Of a stretch of DNA of 64,000 bases, positions 7,657 to 16,474 are shown piece by piece. This DNA is from Nocardioides phosphati (lineage in GTDB: Bacteria > Actinomycetota > Actinomycetes > Propionibacteriales > Nocardioidaceae), in NCBI RefSeq assembly GCF_014646375.1, contig NZ_BMNI01000001.1, positions 393,949 to 457,948 on the forward strand, written 5' to 3'. Made by a program: the position numbers and the translations under genes. Within the stretch, counting starts at the first letter, position 1. The number at the start of each line of letters is the position of its first letter. A model generated the notes under the pieces. That model had not been told where the DNA came from. It ran no database searches and worked only from the letters and a program-made list of their open reading frames with translations.

Positions 7657-9420
7657 TCATCGACGCCGCAGCTCCGCCTCGACCGACGACCGGTCGGAGC
7701 GGAGTTGCTTCGCGTCTCGACGAGCCATCCAAGGACGCAGGTCAGTGACTAACGGAGGCGCGCTGCGAAGCAAGACGAGCGCGGTCCCGAACGGCAGGGT
7801 GCGGATGACCTCGGGCGGCATCACGGGGACTCGTCGTACAGAGCGCTGCAACGAACGGGAGCCGTAGTCGCCGACGGAGACGGTATCGGTCTTCTCGTCG
7901 CGTTCCCCGATCAGGGCGGAGAGGTCTTGCAGGTCTCGGGCCGCCGAGGTGCCTCCGAGGATGACCTTGACGATGGAAGCGTCCCAGATGGCGCCGGCCG
8001 CGTGGTCGCCCCACTTGTCCCGGGCCTGGGATAGCGACTGAAGCACGGGCATCGTGGTAATTCCGGTGCCACCGCCCTCCGCCATGAGTACAGGCAGCGA
8101 CGGCAGTGGAGAGAGATTGCCGATCTCATCGAGTGCCAACAGCAGGGGCGGGTCGAGGCGTGCACCGGGCGAAGCGGCGGCGAGGTGTCGAGCGGTCTCG
8201 GCTAGATCTTCGACAAATGCGGCGACCAGCGACCAGGACGCGCCGGCCCCGGCGCCGGTGGCGAGCAGGTAGAGAGTGCCATCGTTGGTGAGGAAGTCGA
8301 CCGGGTCGAAGTGCTCGCCGGGCTTCGGTGAGACAGCATCGAGTACCCGAGGGTCTGCTAGACACGTGAGGGCGAGGGAGACGCCCATCCAGATGGAATC
8401 ACGGGTGCGTGGATCGGCGTGGATCATCGACTCAAGCGACTCGGCCCAGCCAACCGCTGCCCTCGGGTCACTGGACAGGATGGCAACCGCGTCGGCGGCG
8501 GCCGATGGTGAGAGGGTCCAGCCGAACAGCTCGCGGGGTGACCGGTTGTCGAGCGCGGCGGCGTGGAGCAGCGCTTGCAAGGCGGTGCGGGTCTTGCCTT
8601 CCCAGAAGCCGCCCGACTCGACCCCTCCGGTCGAAAGGCCGGTGGCGGAAGCGAGGCCGGTGGCTCGGATCATCGCGGTGAGCGGGTCCTCGCAACCGCG
8701 TACGGGTGACCACCGAAGCCCGGCAGGCAGCCCTTCGGCAAGGCGCTGCGGATCGAACACTGCAACTGGTCCGCGTTCTTGTCGGGCGGTGAGGGTGGCG
8801 GCGATGTTGTCGGGTCGGGTTGCTGTGGTGATGACGGCGCCGGGGGCGTCGAGGATCGCGTTGATGACGACGTGCAGGCCCTTGCCCGAGCGCGGTGGCC
8901 CGAGCACCAGGATGGAGTCCTCGACCGACGCCCACACTCCCTGCCCACGGGACCGGCCGAGCATGTAGCCGACGTCTGACGGCTCGGGCTTGTCGAGTGA
9001 CGGCCGCAGGGTTCGGCCGCGGGCGAGCAGGGACTTCTGGGAGGCGACAGCGCGTACGTCGCGTCCGGTGGCGACTCCGGCAAGGTGGCGGGGATCGTGG
9101 GAGGTCTTGTGCTTCATGGTGCCGATGCGCCGCCACAGCACCAGCGCAGCGCCGATGACCGTTGCGACCACCAGGACCAGCACGAGCCAGTAGACCCACG
9201 CGGCCAGGCCGTCGGCACCGAGCGCAGTGGCGGGGTCAGCGGGATGGTTGAGGACACGGAAGCCTGCTTCCCAGCCGCCGGTCGGCCGACCAGCTCCTGA
9301 CAGCCACGCCGCCATCGACCCGGCGAGCCGGAGGATCGCGGCGATGAGGCCGACGACAGCGATGAGGATCAGCCCGAGGTTGACCAAGTCGCCGTCGACT
9401 CTCTGCCCGCGAGGGTTCAC
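7657..9420 (-). CDS. type IV coupling protein, VirD4/TraG-like
   Basis: A 587-residue membrane ATPase that links the relaxosome to the conjugation channel. Two hydrophobic segments lie near residues 11-40 and 74-97. Walker A is GPPRSGKG (174-181), followed by VVINAILDAPGAVITTATRPDN as in VirD4/TraG proteins; Walker B is LLLALDEIGN (about 422-431), followed by a Gly-rich loop and LQSLSQARDKWG. The GTG start overlaps the upstream stop as GTGA. It is the last gene of the long minus-strand transfer operon. Confidence 0.88.
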   Translation of the reverse strand: MNPRGQRVDGDLVNLGLILIAVVGLIAAILRLAGSMAAWLSGAGRPTGGWEAGFRVLNHPADPATALGADGLAAWVYWLVLVLVVATVIGAALVLWRRIGTMKHKTSHDPRHLAGVATGRDVRAVASQKSLLARGRTLRPSLDKPEPSDVGYMLGRSRGQGVWASVEDSILVLGPPRSGKGLHVVINAILDAPGAVITTATRPDNIAATLTARQERGPVAVFDPQRLAEGLPAGLRWSPVRGCEDPLTAMIRATGLASATGLSTGGVESGGFWEGKTRTALQALLHAAALDNRSPRELFGWTLSPSAAADAVAILSSDPRAAVGWAESLESMIHADPRTRDSIWMGVSLALTCLADPRVLDAVSPKPGEHFDPVDFLTNDGTLYLLATGAGAGASWSLVAAFVEDLAETARHLAAASPGARLDPPLLLALDEIGNLSPLPSLPVLMAEGGGTGITTMPVLQSLSQARDKWGDHAAGAIWDASIVKVILGGTSAARDLQDLSALIGERDEKTDTVSVGDYGSRSLQRSVRRVPVMPPEVIRTLPFGTALVLLRSAPPLVTDLRPWMARRDAKQLRSDRSSVEAELRRR

Positions 9421-9935
9421 GCCGCACCACCGCCGACCATGACGGTGCCGGAGCTCTTGCCCATGAACACGACCAGCCCGGGGTGCGCTTCGAGCAGTGC
9501 CGGAGGCAGACGCAGACGTGCGGTCCCGTCGGTGCTCGCGACCTGGTGTGCCACGACGACTGCAACGGCGACCTCCTCGTTCGGGATGAATCCTTCGCCG
9601 GCCACTTCGCCGATGGACGTTGTGGCCTTGCGCACTGGCTGGAGCGTCCGCACCTTGGGGCGCTCGGGGGTCACGATGTCGGTGAACGTGGATTTGTCCA
9701 CCTCACGCACCTCGACCCGGACGGCCGTACCGAGGTCGGCAGCGATGCGGTCGAGCACTCGCTTCAGGTCATCGCGGGTCAGCGACCCGTCGGCGGAGTA
9801 CGGCTCCCGGTCAAGGGTGACGGCGAGGAAGCCGTCCGTGTCGACCTCGACCTCGACCAAGGGCATCACCACTGGGACCCGCACGGCTTGGCGGTCGTCG
9901 CGCCGGTAGGGCGCGGCAGCGTTGATCATGCTCAT
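9417..9935 (-). CDS. hypothetical protein of the transfer operon, 172 aa
   Basis: I do not recognise a family. The protein has mixed alpha/beta character, no membrane segment and no signal peptide. It ends in strands with a Gly-rich turn (LVVFMGKSSGTVMVGGG). A second in-frame ATG two codons in is equally possible as start. Both ends overlap neighbouring genes by four bases (ATGA and GTGA), placing it firmly between the ArdC-like and coupling-protein genes. A soluble partner of the coupling protein is a reasonable guess only. Confidence 0.6.
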   Translation of the reverse strand: MSMINAAAPYRRDDRQAVRVPVVMPLVEVEVDTDGFLAVTLDREPYSADGSLTRDDLKRVLDRIAADLGTAVRVEVREVDKSTFTDIVTPERPKVRTLQPVRKATTSIGEVAGEGFIPNEEVAVAVVVAHQVASTDGTARLRLPPALLEAHPGLVVFMGKSSGTVMVGGGAA

Positions 9936-10987
9936 AGTCCGATCGGCTCCACCTGTCGCTGCGCGACCGTCTGAACCGGAGCGGCACCTCGCCCAGCCGC
10001 GAGAGCTTCGCGGTCGAGTCCGGGCGGGTTGCCGTCACCGACCTGGGGCGTGTCGAGCTTGTCGAGGATCGTGACTGCTGCGCCGCGTACGCGCTCGGCG
10101 GTGGACTGCACGACCTCGACGGGCGTCTTGCCGGGCACGGTCGATGCCCAGGAGGCGACGTACGGGATCGTGTAGTCGTCGGTTGCCAGACCGTGTGCGG
10201 CCCCGACCATGAGGGCGACGGATTCGGCCTCAACTTCGGCGATGCCACGGTGCATCGCGGCGTCGGCGTTGTCTGGGCCGTGGAGCATGACGTGCCCGAG
10301 TTCGTGGGCGAGCGTCTTGACCTGGGCGGCGTCGTCCATGTTCATGCGCACCGACACCTCGTGGGTCATGTAGTCGGTCAGCCCATTGGCCCCACCGATC
10401 GCCCGAGCGTTGGATACCAGCCGCAGCTCGAAGCCGTGCGCGGTGATCTGGTCCGCCAGCCCGTCCCACAAGCCGTCCGGCGCCTGGCCCTGCAATAGCG
10501 TGGGCCGAGGTGTCTCGGGGATCGGCTCGCCGTCGGTCTGGGAGATGTCCCAGACGTGCGCGGGCTTCAGTCCGATCAACTTCGATCGAACAGCCTCACC
10601 GAAACCGGGCTTCTCACCACGGGCAAGACGCCGCCACGACTCGGGGTCGGCCGGGTTCGAGGAGGCGAACCTTGCCGTGACCGGTGCGAGGATCGCGTAC
10701 CCCGACTGGCCCTTCATCACCGAGCGGTTCAGGCTGAGCCACTGCTTGAAGCCAGCGACGTACGTCGGCATCGGCTCGGGCACCCGGCCCTGCTGGAACG
10801 CGGCGTAGTGCTGGACGTAGATCAGCATCGTGTTGTTGAACGAGCGCGAGCGGAACTTCGCCGCGAACTCCAACGCACGCTTCCAGTCCTCGCCGGTCAC
10901 CAGCGCGCCGACGGACTCGGTGAGCTTCTTCTGTAGCGCTTCGAGCTTCTCCTCGCGAGCCGCGAGGTCTCGGGCCTTGACTCTCAT
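9932..10987 (-). CDS. ArdC-like antirestriction protein with zincin metallopeptidase domain
   Basis: The N-terminal 150 residues match the ArdC/TraC-primase N-domain pattern (SFNNTMLIYVQH, FKQWLSLNRSVMKGQSGYAI), which binds single-stranded DNA. The C-terminal half has the zinc protease motif LAHELGHVMLH near residue 230 and a later Glu-rich EVEAESVALMVG segment as third ligand. ArdC proteins shield incoming DNA from restriction after conjugation, which fits the operon. The start and stop overlap neighbours as ATGA. The peptidase activity itself is not proven for this family. Confidence 0.85.
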   Translation of the reverse strand: MRVKARDLAAREEKLEALQKKLTESVGALVTGEDWKRALEFAAKFRSRSFNNTMLIYVQHYAAFQQGRVPEPMPTYVAGFKQWLSLNRSVMKGQSGYAILAPVTARFASSNPADPESWRRLARGEKPGFGEAVRSKLIGLKPAHVWDISQTDGEPIPETPRPTLLQGQAPDGLWDGLADQITAHGFELRLVSNARAIGGANGLTDYMTHEVSVRMNMDDAAQVKTLAHELGHVMLHGPDNADAAMHRGIAEVEAESVALMVGAAHGLATDDYTIPYVASWASTVPGKTPVEVVQSTAERVRGAAVTILDKLDTPQVGDGNPPGLDREALAAGRGAAPVQTVAQRQVEPIGL

Positions 10988-12513
10988 CCGATGCCTCCTG
11001 TCTCAGAAGACAGGTGTGCGCCCGGGTTCAAACCGCTTGCGCGGGCACCCGTCTCGAAGAGTTCGAGTTCAGCCGGGTGGAGCTGATGTTGTACGACGAA
11101 CGAGCGGTGCTTGATCCGCCACAACCCCTGACCAGTGCCGAGTGTCGGCAGCAACGATTGCTCTGTCCCGGTCAGTCCGAGGGCAGCAGCCGTCGAGCCG
11201 AGCTGATCGGACTCCTGCCGGTAGACCACGCGGGTCTCAGCGTTCGCCAGCAGAGATGAGGCGAGTGCGCGCATCGCGGAGCCCGAGTCGCCGACGATGT
11301 CGAGGTCGGAGAGCTTGTGGAAGATCAGCATGTTCGCGATCCCGTAGTGCCGCGCCAACCGCCAGTGCGCATCCATTCGACGAAGCAGAGCCGGGTGCGA
11401 CATCAGCCGCCACGCCTCGTCGTACACCACCCACCGCTGGCCCCCGGCCGGATCGAGAAGAGCCGACTCCATCCATGCAGACGCGCACGTCATCAGCACC
11501 GAGATGAGCATCGCGTTCTCGGTCACCCGCGAGAGGTCGAGGGAGATCATCGGCAGGCTCGGGTCGAAGCGCACGGTGCTCGGACCGTCGAAGAGGCCGG
11601 CCAGGTCGCCAGCCACCAGGCGACGCAGCGCGTGGCCGACGAGGCGCCCGTCCTCGGCCAGCCGGCCGTCCGAGTCCAACGTCCGGTCGGGCGCCAGCAG
11701 GCGATCGACCACCATCGGGAGAACTGGCACCTCGGCGGTGCGCACGGTGTCAGCGAGCGCAACGTCGATCGCGGTGTGCTCCAGCGGGGTGAGCCGCCGG
11801 TCGAGCACGGTCTCCGCCAGCGCGCCGACGAGGTCACGCCGCCGAGAGGTGACCTGCGCTGCCCACTGGATGTCGTCGAGCCCCCCGGGCCGAGGGCCTT
11901 TGTCGAGCGGGTTGAGCCGGTTCGGCATCCCGTGGCCGAGCGCGATCGCCTTCCCTCCTACGGCTTCGGCTACCGCGGTGTGTTCACCCTTCGGGTCGCC
12001 GGGGACGTAGACGCGGCGACCGAACGGAATCGAGCGTGTGTACAGGCTCTTCGCCAGTGCCGACTTGCCCGCCCCGACGATCCCGGCGAGCACGAGGTTC
12101 GGCGCGGTGATCAGCCCACGGGCGTAGAGCACCCACGGGTCGTAGACGAACGAGCTTCCCGAGTAGAGGTCCTGGCCGACGAAGACCCCGTCACTCCCGA
12201 GGCCGCCCTCGGCGAGGAACGGGTACGCACCTGCCAGCGTGGCCGACGTGTCCTGATGGCGTGGCAGGCGAAGTCGGCCGGGAGTGCGAAGGGCCGCGGG
12301 CCCCGGATCGCCTGCTTTGGGCAACGTGACGGTTGCACGCCGCTCGGCCGCGAGCGTGTCGGCCTTCGCCTTCTCGTTCGCCTTGCGGGTCTCGCGGTCC
12401 TCGGCCAGCAGAGACTTCGCGGCGGCCTTTCGCGCGCATCGGTCACGGCGACGCTCGCGCCGCGGAGCAACGAGAACCGCGCTGTGCAGGCGGCCCTCCT
12501 CCCAGCCCTTCAC
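10984..12513 (-). CDS. VirB4/TraC-like conjugation ATPase (C-terminal half)
   Basis: A 509-residue AAA ATPase that powers the mating channel. Walker A reads GIVGAGKSALAKSL (about residues 142-155) and Walker B WVVYDEAWRLM (about 360), followed by the VirB4 signature HWRLARHYGIANMLIFHKLSDLD. The first 90 residues are Arg/Lys/Ala-rich and may form a coiled coil. It lacks the N-terminal VirB4 domain, which in this family is contributed by the SCO6880-like protein encoded two genes upstream; that split is usual in actinobacterial elements. Confidence 0.87.
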   Translation of the reverse strand: MKGWEEGRLHSAVLVAPRRERRRDRCARKAAAKSLLAEDRETRKANEKAKADTLAAERRATVTLPKAGDPGPAALRTPGRLRLPRHQDTSATLAGAYPFLAEGGLGSDGVFVGQDLYSGSSFVYDPWVLYARGLITAPNLVLAGIVGAGKSALAKSLYTRSIPFGRRVYVPGDPKGEHTAVAEAVGGKAIALGHGMPNRLNPLDKGPRPGGLDDIQWAAQVTSRRRDLVGALAETVLDRRLTPLEHTAIDVALADTVRTAEVPVLPMVVDRLLAPDRTLDSDGRLAEDGRLVGHALRRLVAGDLAGLFDGPSTVRFDPSLPMISLDLSRVTENAMLISVLMTCASAWMESALLDPAGGQRWVVYDEAWRLMSHPALLRRMDAHWRLARHYGIANMLIFHKLSDLDIVGDSGSAMRALASSLLANAETRVVYRQESDQLGSTAAALGLTGTEQSLLPTLGTGQGLWRIKHRSFVVQHQLHPAELELFETGARASGLNPGAHLSSETGGIG

Positions 12514-12914
12514 AGCGACAGCCCGCGGTCAGCCGCCGACCGGTGGGAGGCCGACGGCTCCGGGAACTCACGGTGGTAAGCCAGCATCGCTTCGGCCTCA
12601 TGCGCGTTGGCGATCGCCTCGCCGACCTGTCGAAGCATTTCGCCCGTACGGTGAAGATCCCAGGACACGCGATACGCCGCGGACCTGGCCCTCGGCGTGG
12701 ACTCCGGTGACCATCCGGACCGCGTGGAGCGGCCGTCGTGGAATGCCGCGAGCTGGTGCAGGGACTGACTGAGCGACGCGACAGACGACGTGAGCGACCC
12801 AAGCACTGAGTAGATCTGGCGCGGGTCGTCAATGGAGCGAGTCGCGTGCGCAAGGGCACGGAGCGCGTTTTGTACTTCGTCGGCGTGAGCCGCCGGGTTC
12901 TCGAATGTGGGCAA
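12510..12914 (-). CDS. hypothetical helical protein of the transfer operon, 134 aa
   Basis: A small soluble protein predicted as mostly helical from its heptad-like spacing (ALAHATRSIDDPRQIYSVLG, LHQLAAFHDG). The sequence shows no motif I can name. Its stop overlaps the ATPase start as ATGA and it follows the SCO6880-like gene by 42 bp. Similar short proteins sit in this place in other actinobacterial integrative elements, so it is likely conserved rather than spurious. Confidence 0.6.
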   Translation of the reverse strand: MPTFENPAAHADEVQNALRALAHATRSIDDPRQIYSVLGSLTSSVASLSQSLHQLAAFHDGRSTRSGWSPESTPRARSAAYRVSWDLHRTGEMLRQVGEAIANAHEAEAMLAYHREFPEPSASHRSAADRGLSL

Positions 12915-12956
12915 CGGAGTCTCCTTCGCGATCTGGTTGAGAGGGAGGTGTGCCGG

Positions 12957-14420
12957 TCACACCGATCGGCACAGGGGCAGAGCAGCGGCGGAGAACGCCT
13001 GGGCCTGTTGACCCCAGAGGCGCCGCGTCTCGCAGGAGGCTTGGATCGCTGCCTGCTCAATGTCCGCGACTGCGCGCTCAAGGTCGTCGGGGTCCTGCGC
13101 GCTGATGGCGATGAGGCCGGTCGTTCGCAGGATGCCGTGGCCGGCGGTGAGGTCTGCTTCCTGCTGGAGGACGTCGTTGTACTCGGCGGACTGCTGGGCG
13201 TCCTCGATCTGGCCGATCCGCTGACGCTGGGCGGCGTCGGAGATGTACTCGGTCTTCTTCTTGCGGATGTCGCGTGCCGCTTGGTCGGTCCGCATCGGCG
13301 TGTAGAGCAGCGTGAAGGTGCGGCGAACGCCCGACGACAACAGCACTGGGGCGAGGAAGCCCGGGTAGACGAGGGATCGCGGCCATTCGCTGATCCAGAG
13401 CACGCAGTGGTGGGCAGAGTCGGAGCGGACGCTCGACCAGTTCTCCGTGACCGCGACCGGGCCGGCGGTCGCTAAGTCGCGCCCGAGATCGCCGTGGCGC
13501 TCCAAGGCACCCGCGACGACTGGGTCGTACGCCGAGCGCAGGATTACGGCCAAGTCTCCCGGCTCCAGCCAGCCGGACGGCGCGAGGTCCGCGGCCCGCA
13601 GCGCGGCGGTCATGGTCGACATCTCCTGACGCAGTACAGCGGCGGCTCCTCGGTTGCCGCCGCCAGCGGCGCGGATCGCGCGCCCTGCGGCCCTCATGTC
13701 GAGTGAGATCGAGACCGTGCTGGCGTGACGCTCGCCAGCGGGACCAGCGCGGTTGATCAGCTCGCCGTACGTCGTCGACGTCCATGAGTCGTCCTGGTGT
13801 CCGTGCTGCGACCACCACTCGGCCAGGCCCTTGCCGGAGTCGGGCAGGGTCCGCTCCATGACCTGCAACGAGGTGATGCGTCCGGAGCGGCAGGCGGTGG
13901 CCAGCACGCGACCCCAGCTCGTGACCCGGCGTTGCTGCTCGAGTGGATCGAGCAGGATGAACGCCGGGTGGGTGACGCCGACGATGGCGGTCAGCGTCGC
14001 GGCGTGAGGGTCGTGGACCATCACCGCGCCTGACTCGGGGTCGAGCCACTGGCGGAGCCGGGCGGCATCGCCGGGCAACGACAGCGTTCCCGCCGGTCGT
14101 GGTTTGACTATGTGGCGGCGGAACAGAAGTTGCCCACCGGTTGAGCGCCACATCCACTTGATGACCAGCGGGAGCCATTCGACGATCTTGCGGCCACCGA
14201 TGCCCACGAAGGCCAGCGCGGCGCACAAGAACAGGATGGGTGCGACGTACATCAGTGACGCGCCGCCACCGAAGTAGAGCGCGAAGACCAGGACGATCGC
14301 GCCGAAGCCGACCACAGCGAGCTGTGACCCGGACAGGCCGAGTAGGACGCCGCGTCTGGTGAGGCGGGAGAACTTCACCGGCGCCAGCTCGTAGTCATGT
14401 GTAGGTGCTTGGTTGCTCAT
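12957..14420 (-). CDS. SCO6880-like membrane protein (VirB4 N-terminal domain partner)
   Basis: A 487-residue protein with two adjacent membrane helices near residues 33-75 (PrgI-like), followed by a large cytoplasmic domain. The segment with HPAFILLDPLEQQRRVTSWG and the later VAVTENWSSVRSDSAHHCVLWI are typical of the SCO6880 family found in actinobacterial ICEs. It lacks Walker motifs. It probably anchors the separate VirB4-type ATPase to the inner membrane. The gene follows the VirB6-like gene by 3 bp. Confidence 0.8.
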   Translation of the reverse strand: MSNQAPTHDYELAPVKFSRLTRRGVLLGLSGSQLAVVGFGAIVLVFALYFGGGASLMYVAPILFLCAALAFVGIGGRKIVEWLPLVIKWMWRSTGGQLLFRRHIVKPRPAGTLSLPGDAARLRQWLDPESGAVMVHDPHAATLTAIVGVTHPAFILLDPLEQQRRVTSWGRVLATACRSGRITSLQVMERTLPDSGKGLAEWWSQHGHQDDSWTSTTYGELINRAGPAGERHASTVSISLDMRAAGRAIRAAGGGNRGAAAVLRQEMSTMTAALRAADLAPSGWLEPGDLAVILRSAYDPVVAGALERHGDLGRDLATAGPVAVTENWSSVRSDSAHHCVLWISEWPRSLVYPGFLAPVLLSSGVRRTFTLLYTPMRTDQAARDIRKKKTEYISDAAQRQRIGQIEDAQQSAEYNDVLQQEADLTAGHGILRTTGLIAISAQDPDDLERAVADIEQAAIQASCETRRLWGQQAQAFSAAALPLCRSV

Positions 14421-14423
14421 CGC

Positions 14424-15722
14424 TCAGCCCTTCTTGCCGTTGGCCTGGGCGGGGATCGAGTCCGCGAGGTGAGGCGGCAACGGTGCGCCCGACGGAGCAG
14501 TCGGCGTCTGGTGAGCAGCGTCGGCCTGCTGGGATGCCGCGCCACCGACGGCGTTGCCGGTGCGGACCCCGGCTGTGGCGGCTTCCTCCGCCACGACCAC
14601 GCCAGCAGCGATACCACCCGCCGCCGCGCCACCAGCGGCAGAGCCGCCACCTCCCGACGATGCGCCAGCCGTGCCAGTCGACGGACCCGAACCTGTTGCG
14701 GGGGCGGGCGGTGTGGGCGAGCCGCCCGAGCCGCCGCCACTCGTCCCACCGTCTAGCACCTTGCTCGGCTGGGAACTCGGGGCACGGTTCATCGGGATTG
14801 GCATCGGCCGGTTGAGCGCCGCCTTGCCCTCCTGCTCGGCCGACATCGCGTGGTACATGTCGAAGCCCATGAAGTTGATCGCCTTGTAGGTCATGTACGG
14901 CGCGAACCCGGCCATGAGCATCAGCACGACGCCAGCGATGGGCTCAGAGACAGACTGGATGTCGCCGTCGATCGGCGCGGAGACCTGCGCGGTGGCGAGC
15001 AGGAAGATCACCACCAGGACGACCTTCGAGATGATCAGCGCCATCAAGAACGACGCCCACTTGCTCACCCAGCCGCGCGTGTGGTCCCAGCTCGACCCGG
15101 CCATCGCGACGGGCGCGAACACGATTGCGATGAGCAGTAGCGCTTTGCGTACGAGCAGGCTGATCCACACGATGCCCGCCGCGCCAATGGCGAGGCCTGC
15201 GATGAAGATCGTTAGGATCGCGCCAGCGCCAGGGGCGGCGAGGTTGAGCCCGACGAGTCCGGTGGTGAGCAGGGCGATGCGATCGCCCATCTCCTGCATG
15301 TTGGTCCCGGCCGCGTTGACTATGCGGATGCAGAGCTGGTCGGTGATCTCCAGCGCGGTGGCGAGCAGGGCGAGTGCCACGAAGGAGCCGAGGATCGACT
15401 TCGCCAACCCGAGCGCCGCCCGCGACAGTGCCGCGGGTTCTCTCCGGATCATCCCGCCGATGACTTGAAGCATGAAGAAGGCGAGCATCACGAAGACAGC
15501 GACGCCGAAGAGGATGTTGTAGACCTTTGTGTACTGGCTGCTGGTGACGTCGACCATCGTGGTCGAGTCGAAGACCTTCCAGACCGCCTCGAACATCCAG
15601 GCAGCCGCGTGTCCCATGCCCTGCGCGAGCCAGTCGAAGGGCGCCGAGACCAGTGCACCGGCCGCGTCGCCCGCGACGTCGCACACGGTGGAGATGACAG
15701 GTACTCCGCAGACGTCGACCAT
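14424..15722 (-). CDS. VirB6/TrbL-like multi-span channel protein
   Basis: A 432-residue integral membrane protein. A short exported N-terminal region is followed by six or more hydrophobic helices between about residues 65 and 280, with the amphipathic loop ITDQLCIRIVNAAGTNMQEMGD typical of TrbL/VirB6-like proteins. Residues after about 310 form a low-complexity Gly/Ser/Pro/Ala tail. It should form part of the channel across the cytoplasmic membrane. It is directly upstream of the SCO6880-like gene. Confidence 0.8.
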   Translation of the reverse strand: MVDVCGVPVISTVCDVAGDAAGALVSAPFDWLAQGMGHAAAWMFEAVWKVFDSTTMVDVTSSQYTKVYNILFGVAVFVMLAFFMLQVIGGMIRREPAALSRAALGLAKSILGSFVALALLATALEITDQLCIRIVNAAGTNMQEMGDRIALLTTGLVGLNLAAPGAGAILTIFIAGLAIGAAGIVWISLLVRKALLLIAIVFAPVAMAGSSWDHTRGWVSKWASFLMALIISKVVLVVIFLLATAQVSAPIDGDIQSVSEPIAGVVLMLMAGFAPYMTYKAINFMGFDMYHAMSAEQEGKAALNRPMPIPMNRAPSSQPSKVLDGGTSGGGSGGSPTPPAPATGSGPSTGTAGASSGGGGSAAGGAAAGGIAAGVVVAEEAATAGVRTGNAVGGAASQQADAAHQTPTAPSGAPLPPHLADSIPAQANGKKG

Positions 15723-15749
15723 CGTCGTGTTCCTCTCGCTCGGGCCGGG

Positions 15750-16067
15750 TCAGACGGACTGGCCGACGTTCCAGAAGAAGTTGATGAGCGCGACCGAGGC
15801 ACCGGTGACGATCGCGGCGCCCAGGCCGATGAGGACGCCGAACTTGCCGCGTCCGGCGAGGTGCGGGTTGGACGAGTTCGCGCCGAGTGCCCACACGATC
15901 GCCGAGACGATCAGCGCGAGTACGGCGAGGATCAGGCCGACCGTCATGGACGCGCCGACGAGGTTCTTGAGCTGGTTGATTCCCGGCAGACCGTTGGAGT
16001 TGGGGCCGATGTTGATGTCCTGCGGGAGCAGCGACACGATCGTGGTGGGTAGGCCGAGGTCGATCAC
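15750..16067 (-). CDS. DUF6112-like small membrane protein, possible pilin-like subunit
   Basis: A 105-residue protein with a short external N-terminus and two hydrophobic segments (about residues 40-62 and 76-97). The conserved stretch ANSSNPHLAGRGK between them and the ending NFFWNVGQSV match what I recall of the DUF6112 family of actinobacterial ICEs. Two helices with a short basic loop recall VirB2-type subunits, but that is inference. GTG start with AGGAGG 7 bases upstream. It is the first gene after a candidate operator and resembles the 94-aa protein encoded at 17211-17495. Confidence 0.75.
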   Translation of the reverse strand: MIDLGLPTTIVSLLPQDINIGPNSNGLPGINQLKNLVGASMTVGLILAVLALIVSAIVWALGANSSNPHLAGRGKFGVLIGLGAAIVTGASVALINFFWNVGQSV

Positions 16068-16077
16068 GATTCCTCCT

Positions 16078-16098
16078 GAGTGAATGGGTTGTTCACTC
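16078..16098. promoter_or_regulatory. inverted repeat GAGTGAA-N7-TTCACTC in divergent promoter region
   Basis: A perfect 7-bp inverted repeat with a 7-base centre lies between the start of the DUF6112-like gene (minus) and the DUF3024-like gene (plus). Palindromes of the form GTGAA...TTCAC are common TetR-family operators in actinobacteria. It overlaps the ribosome site of the minus-strand gene, so a bound repressor could block the transfer genes. No TetR gene is present in the window. Confidence 0.5.
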
Positions 16099-16133
16099 GC
16101 TCAGGTGTTCGCACCGGTCCTCGGCGCGCTCGA

Positions 16134-16147
16134 TAGCGTTGCCGTCG
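16134..16147 (+). promoter_or_regulatory. candidate -10 box for leaderless DUF3024-like gene
   Basis: TAGCGT at 16134-16139 fits the actinobacterial TANNNT -10 box and lies 7 bases before the GTG at 16147. No ribosome site is visible. The spacing fits a leaderless transcript starting at the GTG. Confidence 0.4.
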
Positions 16148-16473
16148 TGGCGCTACCCGAGACCGACCTGGCGCGCATCCGGAAGTGGTGCGACTCCATC
16201 TGGCCCCAGCACTTGTGGGACCAGGCGAAGGTCGAGCCCGACATCGCGCCGACCCACGTCACCATCGTCGAGGTGCGCCCCGACTGGATGGGCGGGCCAG
16301 AGCCGACCCGGTCCCCCATCGCCCGTCTCCGCTACACGAAGACCACCGGTCAATGGGCGATCTACTGGCGCGACCGGAACCTGAAGTTCCACGAGTACAA
16401 GCAGCCGTCGAAGAACGTCCAGTCACTGTTCGACTACATCCGCGAGAGCAAGGACCCGATCTTCTTCGGGTGA
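16147..16473 (+). CDS. DUF3024-like protein, 108 aa
   Basis: A soluble protein starting ALPETDLARIRKWCDSIWP and containing the strand-rich core SPIARLRYTKTTGQWAIYWRDRNLKFHEY, which I recognise as the DUF3024 pattern. Function is unknown. The GTG at 16147 was chosen because the earlier in-frame stretch from 16084 does not look coded and a TANNNT box sits 7 bases upstream. It is the only plus-strand gene inside the transfer region and runs convergently into the frameshifted gene at 16475. Confidence 0.7.
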   Translation: MALPETDLARIRKWCDSIWPQHLWDQAKVEPDIAPTHVTIVEVRPDWMGGPEPTRSPIARLRYTKTTGQWAIYWRDRNLKFHEYKQPSKNVQSLFDYIRESKDPIFFG

Positions 16474-16474
16474 C

